From Diphasiastrum complanatum (lineage: Eukaryota; Streptophyta; Lycopodiopsida; Lycopodiales; Lycopodiaceae), in the NCBI GenBank assembly GCA_029204225.1, contig CM055111.1:15281443-15345442 (forward strand): a stretch of DNA of 64,000 nt, written 5' to 3'. This document shows positions 44,001-49,141 of the stretch, one piece after another. The notes beneath the pieces were generated by a model. The model was not told the DNA's origin, ran no database searches, and saw only the letters and a program-made list of their open reading frames with translations. The position numbers were made by a program, and so were the translations under genes. Numbering within the stretch: the stretch's first letter is position 1; every line of letters starts with the position of its first letter.

Positions 44001-46116
44001 AATTATATACTTGAAATGCAGTGTGCACAATGTCATTTCCTCTCATTTGTGAAAGTATTCTTTCCTATTTTTCACAGTCCTAGCATTCAAGAGCATGACC
44101 TATTTGAAATATGGTCTATTATCAACTCATAATATGAAAATGTATTTTATAATGAGTATTGTGAATCTTGCCAATAGCAATATCTACTTAAAGAGCTATA
44201 AATATTTAAATTTTAGAAGTTTCAATGAATTTCTATGTTTTTGTTTTGGAGTCATGGAAATGCTTGCTCAAAGTTTTTTGTTGCTTCTAAATTTAGTTTT
44301 TTTTCTTAACATGTATACTTGACTGAAGACTTTGGCAATAACAAACATTAGAAAAATCAACGAGGTAGTTGTGTACATGCAATCATAGGGGGCTCATGGA
44401 CAAGTCCGTTGGAGATCATACAGGGGCATTAGATTTCTTATGAAATAATTACGGCCAAAATCTCATCAGACATGAATAGGTTAGGTAAGATAAAATCATT
44501 GTCCATGGAGACCAATCTGGTCTATGGGACTGAAAACTGAAACATACATTAACAATGCCGAGGTTGTTTATTTAAAATAAATCAAGATAAAAAAAACTTA
44601 TAATTGTCTTTGGTTACTCCAATAGGAGTTTATGTGTATCTGGAGTCCAATAGCCAACCAGCTTGAGAGTACCATGAGAAGTGAAATCCCTAGCTGTGGA
44701 GTAATCGTGAAGAGGTAAGAGCAACATGAGAATATCTAGGCTCTCTGCTATCCATCTACGTTAGTCTCTAGAGAAAAATGACAATCCGAAAAATAGCCTC
44801 AACATGTAATGGAGGAACTGCAAACTCTGCAAGTATAATCTAATGAGGAACAACGGGTTTCACCCAAATCATATGTGAAAGCATAGTAATCTGCAAACGA
44901 TATATATTAGCCCACTCTGAGGAAGTAAGACCTGTACACCAAGTCTCTGTTGCGTGCGTAGCTGTCAGTGTGACCATGGTATCAAACATAAGACACTTAC
45001 TCGGAGCATCGCGTATGTAATGCCTGAAGCAAAACCTCTCAAGCTGGACTAGAGATGCCCAATCAAGCAAGAGCAGCCTGTCTCATACTGAAGACTGGGC
45101 CCATGATGAGGACTCCCAAATATGTGTAAGAAGAGACTACCTCTAAAAGCTGACCATCCCATAGAAGCTCTTGACGCAGTTACAAGCTAAGATTCACTAG
45201 CTATGCTAGAAAGCAAGAAGAGAGAATGTTTAAGGAGGCTAAAGAGGAGCAATCATCATAAACTGAATAAAGGAATACAATGCTGCCTTATATATACCCT
45301 CTTTCTGAATCAAATAGAGGATTCAAAAAAAGGAGGGAATAGGATTTGGAGCACCTTCCCAATAGGAGGACCCCCACTCCAAATCAACGTGACCAAGTCC
45401 TAAAAATATGACCAAATAGGGCCCAAGGCCAGTATATGAATAAAAAGGGCCCTTAGGCCTGCTTATGCATAATAACGAATAAAAGAATGGATGCGGCGAA
45501 TGTAATGAGCCAAGTCCATAACTCTCCCCTGCAGAAAAACAAAGCCCTCCACCGGCTAGCAAGCATAATGACTATCTAAAACATTAATGTAAGCATGCTA
45601 AATACTGAAAAATCACGAAACCCCCCCCCCCCCCCCCCCTCACAACTCACACTATAGGTGAGTAGGTGACCTCCATGAATGAGCATGACTCACACCCCAT
45701 TCTAGGCACCTGACAACATTGTGGTCATTGGGTGTGTCACTATAGGTGACCTTGTGAGTACATGCATGCCACCAATCATGTGGCGAGGTGTGTAGATTTG
45801 ACATGCAACTAACTCTGGATCTCATGTGCAATAACTCATTTCTGAATTTACTGAAATCCTTGGAAAAAGTAACATTTTTTTTCCCATTTCCATAGTACCT
45901 ATAATATTATGAATGTCAAAAAGATTCTCAGACTAAAAACAATCTTGAAACTAAACCTTGAAGTGAAATCTTGTTAAGAAAATTTAGTAGCTCATGAGAA
46001 ATAATGTAAAATATTGTCATGGTTACTGATATCTTGCTCATTCTCAACAGGTATGGATAAACTTTGGACCATTACTGTACCATTTTGCCGATGCCCATAG
46101 TTACTCGCCAGAAGAT
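4482..46116 (+). CDS. Carnosine N-methyltransferase-like protein (N2227/UPF0586), 14 exons, 3' end outside window
   Basis: Fourteen exons with GT/AG borders and matching phases join to 1266 nt (422 codons). Family knowledge: N2227-domain enzymes are SAM-dependent methyltransferases; the animal member CARNMT1 methylates carnosine to anserine. The substrate in plants is not established. Seen here: an N-terminal helical region ([16 protein letters not shown], about residues 37-51), a variable acidic Ser/Asn-rich linker in exon 5 (81-195), [10 protein letters not shown] (225-234), ERDQCYKPI, the SAM motif [10 protein letters not shown] (267-276), GNEFSYYML (288-296), the PWIH and DQLRP blocks, FFLDTAHN (377-384) and GPLLYHF (406-412). 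The expected C-terminal stretch after GPLLYHF is not seen up to 64000, so the gene probably continues off the right edge. Introns 1, 6, 10 and 14 exceed 5 kb and hold almost all the transposons. No frameshift or stop was seen in the exons, so the gene looks intact as far as visible. Confidence 0.9.
4562..5120. other. Start of intron 1, no gene or repeat recognised
   Basis: GTAAGT donor at 4562. The remainder is unremarkable AT-rich DNA; I see no coding or repeat structure before the gypsy LTR fragment. Confidence 0.5.
5150..6500 (-). mobile_element. Ty3/gypsy fragment: 3' LTR plus integrase/chromodomain remnant
   Basis: Minus strand. The LTR begins TGTCATGACC at 5638 just after a purine tract (GGGAGGAAGAA) and runs left to about 5150, with a TATA-like CTATATAAACACCC inside. 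Upstream on the element (5665-5973) is the integrase C-terminus and chromodomain ([25 protein letters not shown]). Farther right, integrase pieces remain: DGQTER near 6400 and SDRDPK near 6490. Between them, stops and deletions make it non-coding. Same family as 32650-33470 and 46858-47420. Confidence 0.75.
6482..7480 (-). pseudogene. Ty1/copia RT-RNase H remnant
   Basis: Minus strand, in order: PITNGF and LVAKM blocks (7480-7290), [20 protein letters not shown] and [10 protein letters not shown] (RT, 7273-7130), then RNase H ([38 protein letters not shown]) down to about 6510. The YVDD catalytic segment between LKQAPRA and RNase H is missing, so RT is deleted as well as frameshifted. Both sides abut gypsy-type sequence, so this is a fragment nested in or joined to gypsy DNA. 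Confidence 0.8.
7481..9162 (-). pseudogene. Ty3/gypsy gag and protease remnant
   Basis: Minus strand. A gag start ([14 protein letters not shown]) is at about 9161. It is followed by retrotransposon gag blocks ([46 protein letters not shown]) between 8900 and 8400, a degraded zinc-knuckle region near 8230, and an aspartic protease ([32 protein letters not shown]) at 8060-7690. The usual D-S-G-A active site reads D-D-G-A. A spacer toward RT follows to 7481, where copia sequence begins. Several frameshifts and stops separate the blocks. Confidence 0.8.
9163..10378. other. Rest of intron 1: gypsy leader/LTR-like DNA, then unassigned
   Basis: 9163-9650 lies upstream of the minus-strand gypsy gag start and is probably its leader and LTR, but I could not define LTR ends or a partner copy. 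9650-10378 shows nothing recognisable apart from the intron acceptor at 10378. Confidence 0.35.
10379..10451 (+). CDS. Methyltransferase exon 2
   Basis: Acceptor GGTAG, donor GTAACC. Encodes [18 protein letters not shown] and LSPSHK, matching the family's N-terminal ERSYxxLxPxHK motif. An ATG at 10359 in this frame lies in the intron and is not the start. Confidence 0.9.
11169..11212 (+). CDS. Methyltransferase exon 3
   Basis: 44-nt micro-exon: [14 protein letters not shown] plus two bases of the next Arg codon. TTTTGCAG acceptor, GTAATA donor. Phase 2 joins exon 4. Confidence 0.88.
11546..11588 (+). CDS. Methyltransferase exon 4
   Basis: 43-nt micro-exon completing Arg, then [21 protein letters not shown] acceptor, GTGCAG donor. 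Equivalent to the conserved RRCI...FxxNMLQ segment of the family. Confidence 0.88.
12252..12596 (+). CDS. Methyltransferase exon 5 (acidic linker)
   Basis: Longest visible exon, 115 codons, phase 0 at both ends. Starts [13 protein letters not shown], which follows NMLQ in family members. The rest is rich in Glu, Ser, Asn and His and is poorly conserved, probably a disordered linker between the N-terminal helices and the methyltransferase core. Confidence 0.88.
12597..13981. other. Intron 5, nothing recognised
   Basis: 1.4 kb of AT-rich intron without coding, inverted-repeat or LTR signatures that I could see. Confidence 0.5.
13982..14053 (+). CDS. Methyltransferase exon 6
   Basis: 24 codons, phase 0: [11 protein letters not shown] to PLADVDK. 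GTGCAG acceptor, GTAAGA donor. The VDK|VRCI junction with exon 7 agrees with my recollection of the plant homologue, although the next exon is 15 kb away. Confidence 0.82.
14054..15134. other. Start of intron 6, nothing recognised
   Basis: AT-rich; no domains or clear repeats before the MITE at 15143. Intron 6 as a whole spans 14054-29061 and is the largest complete intron in the window. Confidence 0.5.
15143..15644. mobile_element. hAT-type MITE, 502 bp, TSD CTTGTACC
   Basis: Flanked by an exact 8-bp direct repeat CTTGTACC (15135-15142 and 15645-15652). Ends are CATAGAAC and GTTCTATG, a perfect 8-bp terminal inverted repeat. An 8-bp duplication with CA-starting ends is typical of the hAT superfamily. 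Both subterminal regions are dense in GGTTC/ACGGTTC and its complement (about 15150-15230 and 15553-15635), forming a foldback structure. No coding capacity. The CATAG ends match those of the autonomous-type hAT at 56663-62891. Confidence 0.85.
15286..15478. repeat. Degenerate CAGATGAT tandem repeat inside the MITE
   Basis: Roughly 200 bp built from variants of ACAGATGATTT(G/C)ACAGATGATAC. It occupies the centre of the 502-bp hAT-type MITE, with an (AATT)n-like stretch next to it at about 15528-15553. Confidence 0.75.
15653..16545. other. Intron 6 DNA between MITE and gypsy element
   Basis: An 88-codon open frame at 15852-16118 has no recognisable domain. Nothing else seen. The sequence at 16546-16550 (AATAA) is the left target duplication of the gypsy element. 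Confidence 0.4.
16551..17015 (+). repeat. 5' LTR of the gypsy element
   Basis: Begins AGTTACGAAC, ends ATCATAACT. The first ten bases differ at several positions from the 3' LTR, whereas the rest is near identical. Confidence 0.92.
17016..17027 (+). other. Gypsy primer binding site
   Basis: TGGTATCAGAGC, complementary to the 3' end of initiator tRNA-Met, starting at the first base after the LTR. This fixes the LTR end at 17015. Confidence 0.92.
17776..18819 (+). pseudogene. Gypsy gag
   Basis: Start ATG at 17776 ([13 protein letters not shown]). An in-frame TGA at 17851-17853, probably from CGA, is followed by an open reading frame to the TAA at 18817. Retrotransposon gag core blocks: [41 protein letters not shown] Ser/Pro-rich tail leads to the zinc knuckle [15 protein letters not shown]. 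There the second Cys of the CX2CX4HX4C pattern reads Phe, so the knuckle is damaged. The same frame runs on into protease. Confidence 0.9.
18820..19461 (+). pseudogene. Gypsy aspartic protease segment
   Basis: In frame with gag. Active-site block [11 protein letters not shown] has the catalytic Asp, but the conserved Gly of D-T/S-G is Ser, which should inactivate it. The flap-side and C-terminal block [14 protein letters not shown] is intact. A TAG at 19459, probably from CAG, separates it from RT. Confidence 0.88.
19492..21159 (+). pseudogene. Gypsy reverse transcriptase, RNase H and integrase N-terminus
   Basis: RT motifs in order: [49 protein letters not shown] and the catalytic YFDD at about 20065-20076. 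RNase H follows ([37 protein letters not shown]), then a tether KPGKKKKSN encoded by a 13-base A run at 20809-20821. The integrase HHCC zinc-binding half starts GGHFGFQKS. The frame ends at 21159 because one base is missing near 21155; integrase continues in the next frame. Confidence 0.92.
21147..21905 (+). pseudogene. Gypsy integrase core
   Basis: Continues integrase after the frameshift: zinc Cys pair TCDFC, then the catalytic D,D-E core. The Asp residues are in SMDFILGLP (about 21288) and LTDRDTKF, and the Glu is in [17 protein letters not shown]. Ends by another frameshift near 21860, after which the C-terminal domain ([23 protein letters not shown]) is read in a third frame to about 22085. 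Confidence 0.92.
21936..22391 (+). pseudogene. Gypsy integrase C-terminus and chromodomain-like tail
   Basis: The C-terminal part in this frame (about 22090-22391) ends with [20 protein letters not shown], a chromodomain-type core, which places the element among chromoviruses. The stop TGA at 22389 precedes the 3' LTR by about 76 bp. Confidence 0.8.
22468..22931 (+). repeat. 3' LTR of the gypsy element
   Basis: Begins AGTTATGGAC after the purine tract GCCAGGGAG and ends GATCATAACT. Followed by AATAA, the same five bases that precede the 5' LTR. Confidence 0.93.
23560..24900 (+). pseudogene. Copia gag pseudogene interrupted by a MITE
   Basis: Gag-like [17 protein letters not shown] at about 23594-23645 and, beyond the MITE at 23752-24472, a zinc-knuckle remnant (HCGK, a stop, then DHNAMECRC) near 24690-24735. 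The two halves belong to one gag interrupted by the insertion. Stops and frameshifts occur throughout. Confidence 0.65.
23752..24472. mobile_element. hAT-type MITE, 721 bp, TSD GACTACAA, GGAACG arrays
   Basis: Exact 8-bp direct repeats GACTACAA flank it (23744-23751, 24473-24480). Ends CATAGATGCGTC and GACGCAACTTAG form an imperfect 12-bp inverted repeat. Subterminal arrays of GGAACGC and its complement GCGTTCC are packed at both ends (23761-23830 and 24402-24455). No coding capacity. Inserted into the decayed copia gag, so it is the younger insertion. Confidence 0.83.
25404..25700 (+). other. Unrecognised 98-codon open frame
   Basis: Lys/Glu/Ile-rich open frame (contains [14 protein letters not shown] and [12 protein letters not shown]) in the 3' part of the decayed copia element. 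No domain recognised. Probably a chance or remnant frame. Confidence 0.25.
26196..27755. other. Intron 6 DNA, nothing recognised
   Basis: Short open frames on both strands near 26155-26714 lack recognisable motifs. A GGTGGTGATGCTGTTCTTGGTGTTGATGG-like imperfect GTTGATG repetition (about 27370-27430) is the only local pattern seen. Confidence 0.4.
27758..27931. mobile_element. Stowaway-like (Tc1/mariner) MITE, 174 bp, TSD TA
   Basis: TA dinucleotides flank an almost complete palindrome: CACTCCCTAAATGAGACC at the left end and GGTCTCACTTAGGGAGCG at the right. Arms are about 80 bp each (ATGTAC and GTGCCTTT blocks are also inverted). TA duplication, CTCCCT ends, AT-rich centre and hairpin shape fit plant Stowaway elements. 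Confidence 0.78.
28102..28547. mobile_element. hAT-type MITE, 446 bp, TSD GTCTAATT, GGATCG/GGAACG arrays
   Basis: 8-bp direct repeats GTCTAATT at 28094-28101 and 28548-28555. The right end reads CAAAGATGCAGC in complement and the left CTGTGTTGCAGC; the shared TGCAGC and CxxxG pattern fits hAT ends. Subterminal arrays: GGATCGC/GCGATCC at 28112-28180 and GTTCCGG/GGAACGCG at 28470-28535. End sequence resembles the 721-bp MITE (CATAGATGC), so they are probably related families. Confidence 0.78.
28556..29061. other. End of intron 6
   Basis: AT-rich DNA with nothing recognised, ending in the acceptor ATGGCAG before exon 7. Confidence 0.5.
29062..29106 (+). CDS. Methyltransferase exon 7
   Basis: 15 codons [15 protein letters not shown] between ATGGCAG and GTATCT. 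The xVRDWxxxG segment marks the start of the conserved N2227 core. Confidence 0.92.
29366..29445 (+). CDS. Methyltransferase exon 8
   Basis: Encodes [20 protein letters not shown] and PSRNGE plus a split Arg codon. GCCAG acceptor, GTAATA donor. ERDxCYxPI is a hallmark of N2227 proteins. Confidence 0.93.
29446..30622. other. Intron 8, nothing recognised
   Basis: 1.2 kb; no coding or repeat signature. A 62-codon frame at 30237-30425 is unsupported. Confidence 0.5.
30623..30687 (+). CDS. Methyltransferase exon 9 (SAM motif I)
   Basis: Encodes [20 protein letters not shown] then [12 protein letters not shown] is the glycine-rich SAM-binding loop of the Rossmann fold. Phase 2 in, phase 1 out. 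Confidence 0.95.
30810..30876 (+). CDS. Methyltransferase exon 10
   Basis: Encodes [19 protein letters not shown] then ILN and part of His. GNEFSYYML contains the acidic residue (Glu290) in the position that follows motif I in this family. The His codon CA|T is completed 8.9 kb downstream in exon 11. Confidence 0.93.
30877..31859. other. Start of intron 10
   Basis: AT-rich; a short GAAACGG/CCCCGTTC inverted motif near 31650-31665 recalls the ends of the hAT-type MITEs, but no target duplication was found. Confidence 0.35.
31860..32640 (+). repeat. Unassigned LTR-type repeat R1, copy 1
   Basis: Shares long, co-linear stretches with 49600-50960: AAAAAGGGGGAGAAGT (a polypurine tract), CGTTACTTCTGAGTTAG, AACTTCACGTAATGA, ATAAATCTTAAGTTATTCTA and GGAAAGGA. 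The purine tract followed by a conserved block looks like the 3' end of an LTR element. It runs directly into gypsy integrase sequence at about 32650, so it is truncated or overlapped on the right. Confidence 0.65.
32650..33470 (+). mobile_element. Ty3/gypsy fragment: integrase C-terminus, chromodomain and partial LTR
   Basis: Open to 33031 with [41 protein letters not shown] and IPLEPEKIL. After a stop the chromodomain continues ([12 protein letters not shown]) to about 33100. A purine tract leads into an LTR starting TGTCATGGCC at 33174, which can be followed to about 33470 before truncation. Same family as the minus-strand fragment at 5150-6500, but with an extra GDHLG in the spacer. Confidence 0.82.
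33471..34140. other. Intron 10 DNA, nothing recognised
   Basis: No coding or repeat signature beyond isolated short open frames. Confidence 0.4.
34141..34560 (+). pseudogene. LINE (non-LTR retrotransposon) 3' fragment, plus strand
   Basis: Contains the zf-RVT-type zinc motif CQLC...ES*DHFLFRC with one stop, followed by [15 protein letters not shown]. The same segment occurs on the minus strand at 35600-35770 and, more diverged, at 38210-38350. Only the C-terminal tail of ORF2 is present. Confidence 0.65.
34739..34774. repeat. Alternating (TG)/(CG) microsatellite
   Basis: TGTGTGTGCGCGCGCGCGTGTGC-type purine-pyrimidine alternation of about 35 bp. Confidence 0.85.
34984..35068. repeat. (GT)n-(GA)n compound microsatellite
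   Basis: About 13 bp of GT followed by roughly 70 bp of uninterrupted GA. Open frames through it on both strands (Arg-Glu and Ser-Leu repeats) are artefacts of the repeat. Confidence 0.93.
35180..36475 (-). pseudogene. LINE ORF2 C-terminal fragment (RT end and zinc motif)
   Basis: Minus strand. Begins with [11 protein letters not shown] near 36450, the block that follows the palm in non-LTR reverse transcriptases. It continues through [23 protein letters not shown] and [11 protein letters not shown] to about 35960. After a degraded stretch comes the zinc motif [19 protein letters not shown] (about 35765-35700) and [12 protein letters not shown] tail region ([19 protein letters not shown]) with an Asp/His-rich end follows to 35253. 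RT palm, endonuclease and ORF1 are absent (5' truncation, usual for LINEs). Confidence 0.75.
36476..37060 (+). other. Probable copia LTR/leader upstream of gag
   Basis: Lies directly upstream of the copia gag start at 37061 and has the TG-rich, unstructured look of an LTR and leader. A second LTR copy was not found, so ends are unresolved. Confidence 0.4.
37061..37919 (+). pseudogene. Ty1/copia gag (UBN2 plus zinc knuckle)
   Basis: ATG at 37061 ([20 protein letters not shown]). A stop and frameshift near 37155 interrupt it. The UBN2 domain then continues ([48 protein letters not shown]) to a TAA at 37557. After that come a Lys/Gly-rich linker ([12 protein letters not shown]) and a normal zinc knuckle [14 protein letters not shown]. 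It ends abruptly at a junction with LINE sequence at about 37920. This copy gives the reference order that reveals the inversion in the related gag at 2092-2770. Confidence 0.82.
37925..38620 (-). pseudogene. LINE 3' fragment, minus strand
   Basis: Diverged copy of the 35250-35950 segment: the zinc motif ([23 protein letters not shown]) can be read at about 38350-38260, and the flanking DNA matches through CTGGTTTGACCC near 38520. Many stops and frameshifts. Confidence 0.6.
38621..39770. other. End of intron 10, nothing recognised
   Basis: AT-rich, no domains or repeat signatures seen. Ends with the acceptor TTGTTGTAG. Confidence 0.45.
39771..39884 (+). CDS. Methyltransferase exon 11
   Basis: Encodes [20 protein letters not shown] through [17 protein letters not shown] and a split Ser. 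TTGTTGTAG acceptor. PWIHxxxNxxxxxDQLRPxxFPDxHP is diagnostic for the family. Confidence 0.95.
39885..40729. other. Intron 11, nothing recognised
   Basis: 0.85 kb intron without repeat or coding signatures, ending in a cluster of three AG dinucleotides (see exon 12). Confidence 0.5.
40730..40803 (+). CDS. Methyltransferase exon 12, with crowded acceptor site
   Basis: Encodes [21 protein letters not shown] then PSQT. Of three AG dinucleotides within 14 bases (ending 40721, 40729, 40734), only the one ending at 40729 keeps frame: AG|T completes Ser and gives the conserved SAGIT. The neighbours would shift the frame. Confidence 0.92.
40804..43847. other. Intron 12, no element identified
   Basis: 3.0 kb. 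Several 60-110-codon open frames (41165-41540 on both strands, 41688-42020, 43305-43580) have no recognisable domain. Probably old, unidentifiable repeat DNA. Confidence 0.45.
43848..43945 (+). CDS. Methyltransferase exon 13
   Basis: Encodes (G)[20 protein letters not shown] and [20 protein letters not shown] is the family signature. TTTTCAG acceptor, GTAAGA donor, phase 1 in and 0 out. Confidence 0.95.
43946..44599. other. Start of intron 13
   Basis: AT-rich; nothing recognised before the LINE fragment. Confidence 0.45.
44600..45190 (-). pseudogene. LINE ORF2 fragment, minus strand
   Basis: Contains [38 protein letters not shown] and AEFAVP, aligning with the 35960-36470 fragment ([32 protein letters not shown]). 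Single stops and frameshifts; no zinc motif retained. Confidence 0.7.
45191..46050. other. End of intron 13, with a C19 run
   Basis: Unassigned intron DNA containing a run of 19 C at 45621-45639 followed by CACAACTCACAC. No coding sequence recognised. Confidence 0.5.
46051..46116 (+). CDS. Methyltransferase exon 14 (last visible)
   Basis: 22 codons [20 protein letters not shown] then ED, between CTCAACAG and GTAAGC. Family members continue with a conserved region of roughly 60-80 residues, which I could not find in 46117-64000. Confidence 0.93.
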
Positions 46117-46720
46117 GTAAGCTCTCTCCCCCTTCATTCCCCTCTTTTTTGAACGTTTTGGTTTTATATTGTTCTATGTGGGTGATGTGGCCTTGATTGC
46201 ATCATGACGTGTTTTCTATGAGCAGAGAGTTTTGCAAATTAACAGCCTAAAGAGGAGGTTATTGTAACTTTTGTACTAAGGAAAGCTGGAACAGAACTTA
46301 GCCCTTGATTTTGTTTCAGAGACAGTCATCAGACACCACATTAAGGAGTTAGATCATAGTGTCCCCAGCCTCAAAGTGGTTTTTTTGAGACATTGAATCC
46401 AGAAGGACAATGGTAGATGCTGTCCTACAAGAGATCAAGACACAAATTATGATGGTTTTATTGAGTTTATGGCTGTGTAGCACAATTATCTCAACCAGAG
46501 TATAAATACTTCAACATGCAAATAAGCTACTCATGCATGTTCACAACCGATCAAAACTTGCATTTTTTTCTCAAGAGTCAAAATGGTGATGAGCATGATG
46601 CAAAACGTAATTAAGAGCTCATAATTTTTTGAATTCTGCAATCTTTGTTTACTATAATCTTGGGGAGATACACATGGAATCTGACTGATTTGAAAATGAA
46701 TTGATGCCTTTTTTGTCCAT
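46117..46720. other. Start of intron 14
   Basis: GTAAGC donor, then AT-rich DNA without recognisable features. The next methyltransferase exon was not found. Confidence 0.5.
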
Positions 46721-46723
<3 letters not shown>

Positions 46724-46766
<43 letters not shown>

Positions 46767-46835
46767 ACAGTCCCGCGTCCGCGTCCGGCGTCCGGACCCA
46801 GACGGGTCCAACCCCCGGACGCGGGGTCGGACGTA
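46724..46835. repeat. (AT)n tract joined to a GC-rich GTCCGGACGC array
   Basis: About 40 bp of AT is followed by CAGTCCCGCGTCCGCGTCC and complementary CCGGACGCGGGGTCGGACG motifs, which form a foldback. The arrangement (AT microsatellite next to a palindromic GC-rich array) copies the ends of the hAT elements at 56545-56760 and 62790-62926. It may be one end of a related element truncated by the LTR that follows. Confidence 0.6.
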
Positions 46836-46857
46836 TAAAGTCCACAATCCAAGGATC

Positions 46858-47420
46858 CTATTCTAAGCATGCCAAACACAAGCAACACAAGGGAACCTGA
46901 TGGTGGACAAACCAACCCAACCAAACCTAGATCGAACGGATCTAGCCCCCAAGCTATGGATCAATCACAAAGAGGAGTGTGGCATCACACCAGCAGCATC
47001 CTGCCACCAATCATGCTGTCAAGCATGCACTAGTGAGAGCCCAATAGGTATACTTATACCCTCCAAGGCCCATGCACCACTAGTAGTGCATTGTGACACC
47101 TCACTGGACACCTCTGCAGCCTATCTAGGCAACGTCATCCAATTCCCCAATGACTCACTGATAGACCCATACCAACTCCACCACCATGTGTTTAGGCCTA
47201 CAACCATTAATTATAACCATGTACACATAAGGGCCCCAATTCCCTTACAGTCACAATTAACTTACGGGTTGTTGGTCTACCGGTCCCTAGCGTGGACACG
47301 CTACCCGAGACCAGTCATGGGCATGACATTCTTCCCCCCTTATTCAAGTTCTGTCCTCAAAACTTAAAACTGGGAAAGTTCCTTCTTAAGCGTCCTTCTT
47401 GTTCCCAGTTTTAATAGATA
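46858..47420 (-). mobile_element. Ty3/gypsy LTR fragment with the end of the chromodomain region
   Basis: Minus strand. LTR start TGTCATGCCC at 47328 is preceded by the purine tract GGGGGGAAGAA and element DNA matching 5660-5715 (about 47340-47420). Leftward, CCCAACCAAACCTAGATC and ACGGATCTAGCCCC match the LTR at 5205-5245. Third member of this gypsy family in the window. Confidence 0.7.
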
Positions 47421-47493
47421 GCGCCCTTCGGATGGCTATCTTTCAAAACCTGTTTCAGAGAGAATGGTGGAGGCATGGTGCACCACCATCCCT

Positions 47494-47497
<4 letters not shown>

Positions 47498-47545
<48 letters not shown>
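47498..47545. repeat. (CT)n microsatellite
   Basis: About 46 bp of uninterrupted CT, followed by partly CT-rich, C/G-rich DNA to about 47640. Confidence 0.92.
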
Positions 47546-47547
<2 letters not shown>

Positions 47548-47648
47548 GACTTCCCTCGCTACTCTCTCTCGCGGGCCTTCCCTCGTTGTTCAGGCTCCCA
47601 TTTTTGTGGCTCGCGGGTAGGAGCCCGAGGCCTTTTGGTGGGAAGGAA

Positions 47649-47669
47649 GGGGGGGGGGGGGGGGGGGGG
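47649..47669. repeat. G21 homopolymer
   Basis: Run of about 21 G after GGAAGGAA. Length may be an assembly approximation. Confidence 0.85.
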
Positions 47670-48964
47670 TAGGTGTAATACTTGAGTTTAAGCTAGGTAA
47701 ACTTAAGTCCAAGTTGTTATACCTTGACAGGTGGGGGTTAGGTAGACAGGTAAGGGGAAGGGTGTTTTGCTAGATGATTGTTTTTTCGTTTTTTAATGTT
47801 TCCATGGGCTACTTGTAGTCATTATTGACTAGGATTTTTAAAATGCAGTTAAGGTTGAATTTAATGGCCTCAAAAACAGTGTAAATTTGAATTGGTTGCA
47901 TCGTCATGGTTTTTCGGTAGTGTAATGGCTTTGATACCATTTGCTAAATTCATTGGTATAATTTTAATAAGCACGTTATGTCTGTAAAAACTGCATTTTT
48001 TTTTGGACATTGCTTTATTAAAAGGAATACCCGTAATGATTCTAAACTGAACGTGTTTCTTTTCGGTTAAGAAAAGCAAGTGGTTATGTGTAAAGTTTCG
48101 GTAGGGGAGATAATTTTCCCGTCTTCTTGGAAATTTTCCCGGCATCATCTAAAAATGATGGACCCCTTGATTTTATAACAACTCAACCTTGGGTGAGGAC
48201 TGTTATGGAACTTTGCGAATTTCGTCGGTGTTTTGGGTCAAGCCTCATGTGAGTGCAACCCATAGAACTGTGACTGGGCTGAATTCCTGGTGGAATTCCG
48301 TTAACGAAATGTGTATTCGCTTTATTAACTGCAATGGGCAACCGAGAACAGGAATTCTTGGATTTTTTGGTCAAGGTGTCGTTTTTTCAAAATCGTGCAC
48401 GGCCAGAAACGGCCCAGAAGCCTACAATGGAAACTGAAACGGAACAAAAAACTTGTTTCTTGTTGTGCTTGAAGCAGTGGGCGTACCAACACTATTTGTT
48501 GTTAAGAACAAAAAAAAGCCGGTTCATTCTTCCCCATTTCTAAATCTGTCACCGTGAACCTTACGGTGACCGTAAAGATTGTGAAAAGGGGCGAAAGAAT
48601 GTTTCATTCAGTTGAAGTTGGAATTTTTTATAAATTCCTGAGAACTTCATATACTTCTAGTATTTTTCTGACACTTTGATCAGGAAGTGGAGGGCCTTCA
48701 TGGAGGAAGAACCTGTGGTATGGGATGCAGGCAATTCCAAAATGAAGATCTGAAACTAACTGGATCAGTATGACCATAGTTTGGTCGTAAGTCTTAGTGA
48801 TGCCAAATACTATCGGTCATTAAACGGGTGTTTTGTCAGAAATTTGAGATATTGGTCATGACCTTTTTTTTTGGATATCTCAAATTTACAAAACCGGAAA
48901 CCCGGCATGCTATTTCTTAATAAATGATATATTGGTGAATTTCATAAAAATAAATAAAAAAACA
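47670..48964. other. Unassigned DNA
   Basis: No gene recognised. A 13-bp hairpin AAATTTGAGATAT/ATATCTCAAATTT lies at about 48840-48890, and AAACGG/CGTTT-type motifs occur at 48340-48450. Confidence 0.4.
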
Positions 48965-49036
48965 ATAGCAGATGCCAATGAGCGCAAAACAATAGCGGAT
49001 AGAAATCGCGCACTCTAAGCTGTCTCTGAGTAACTG
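48965..49036 (-). repeat. Truncated copy of the foldback family at 1009-1472
   Basis: AACAATAGCGGATAGAAA then GCGCACTCTAAGCTGTCTCT and GAGTAACTGA match, in complement, the loop and inner left arm of the first element (about 1175-1245). Confidence 0.7.
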
Positions 49037-49141
49037 ATGATAAATTTTACAGTTTTTAGGACAATAATGATTGTACTTTACAATCATAGAGAGTTATTGG
49101 TTGCTTAATCAATGGATCTATCAAGTTCTACACATTAGGAG

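Noticed and set aside
45621-45639. C19 run as a functional site
   Set aside because: Plain homopolymer; may vary with assembly and has no context suggesting function.
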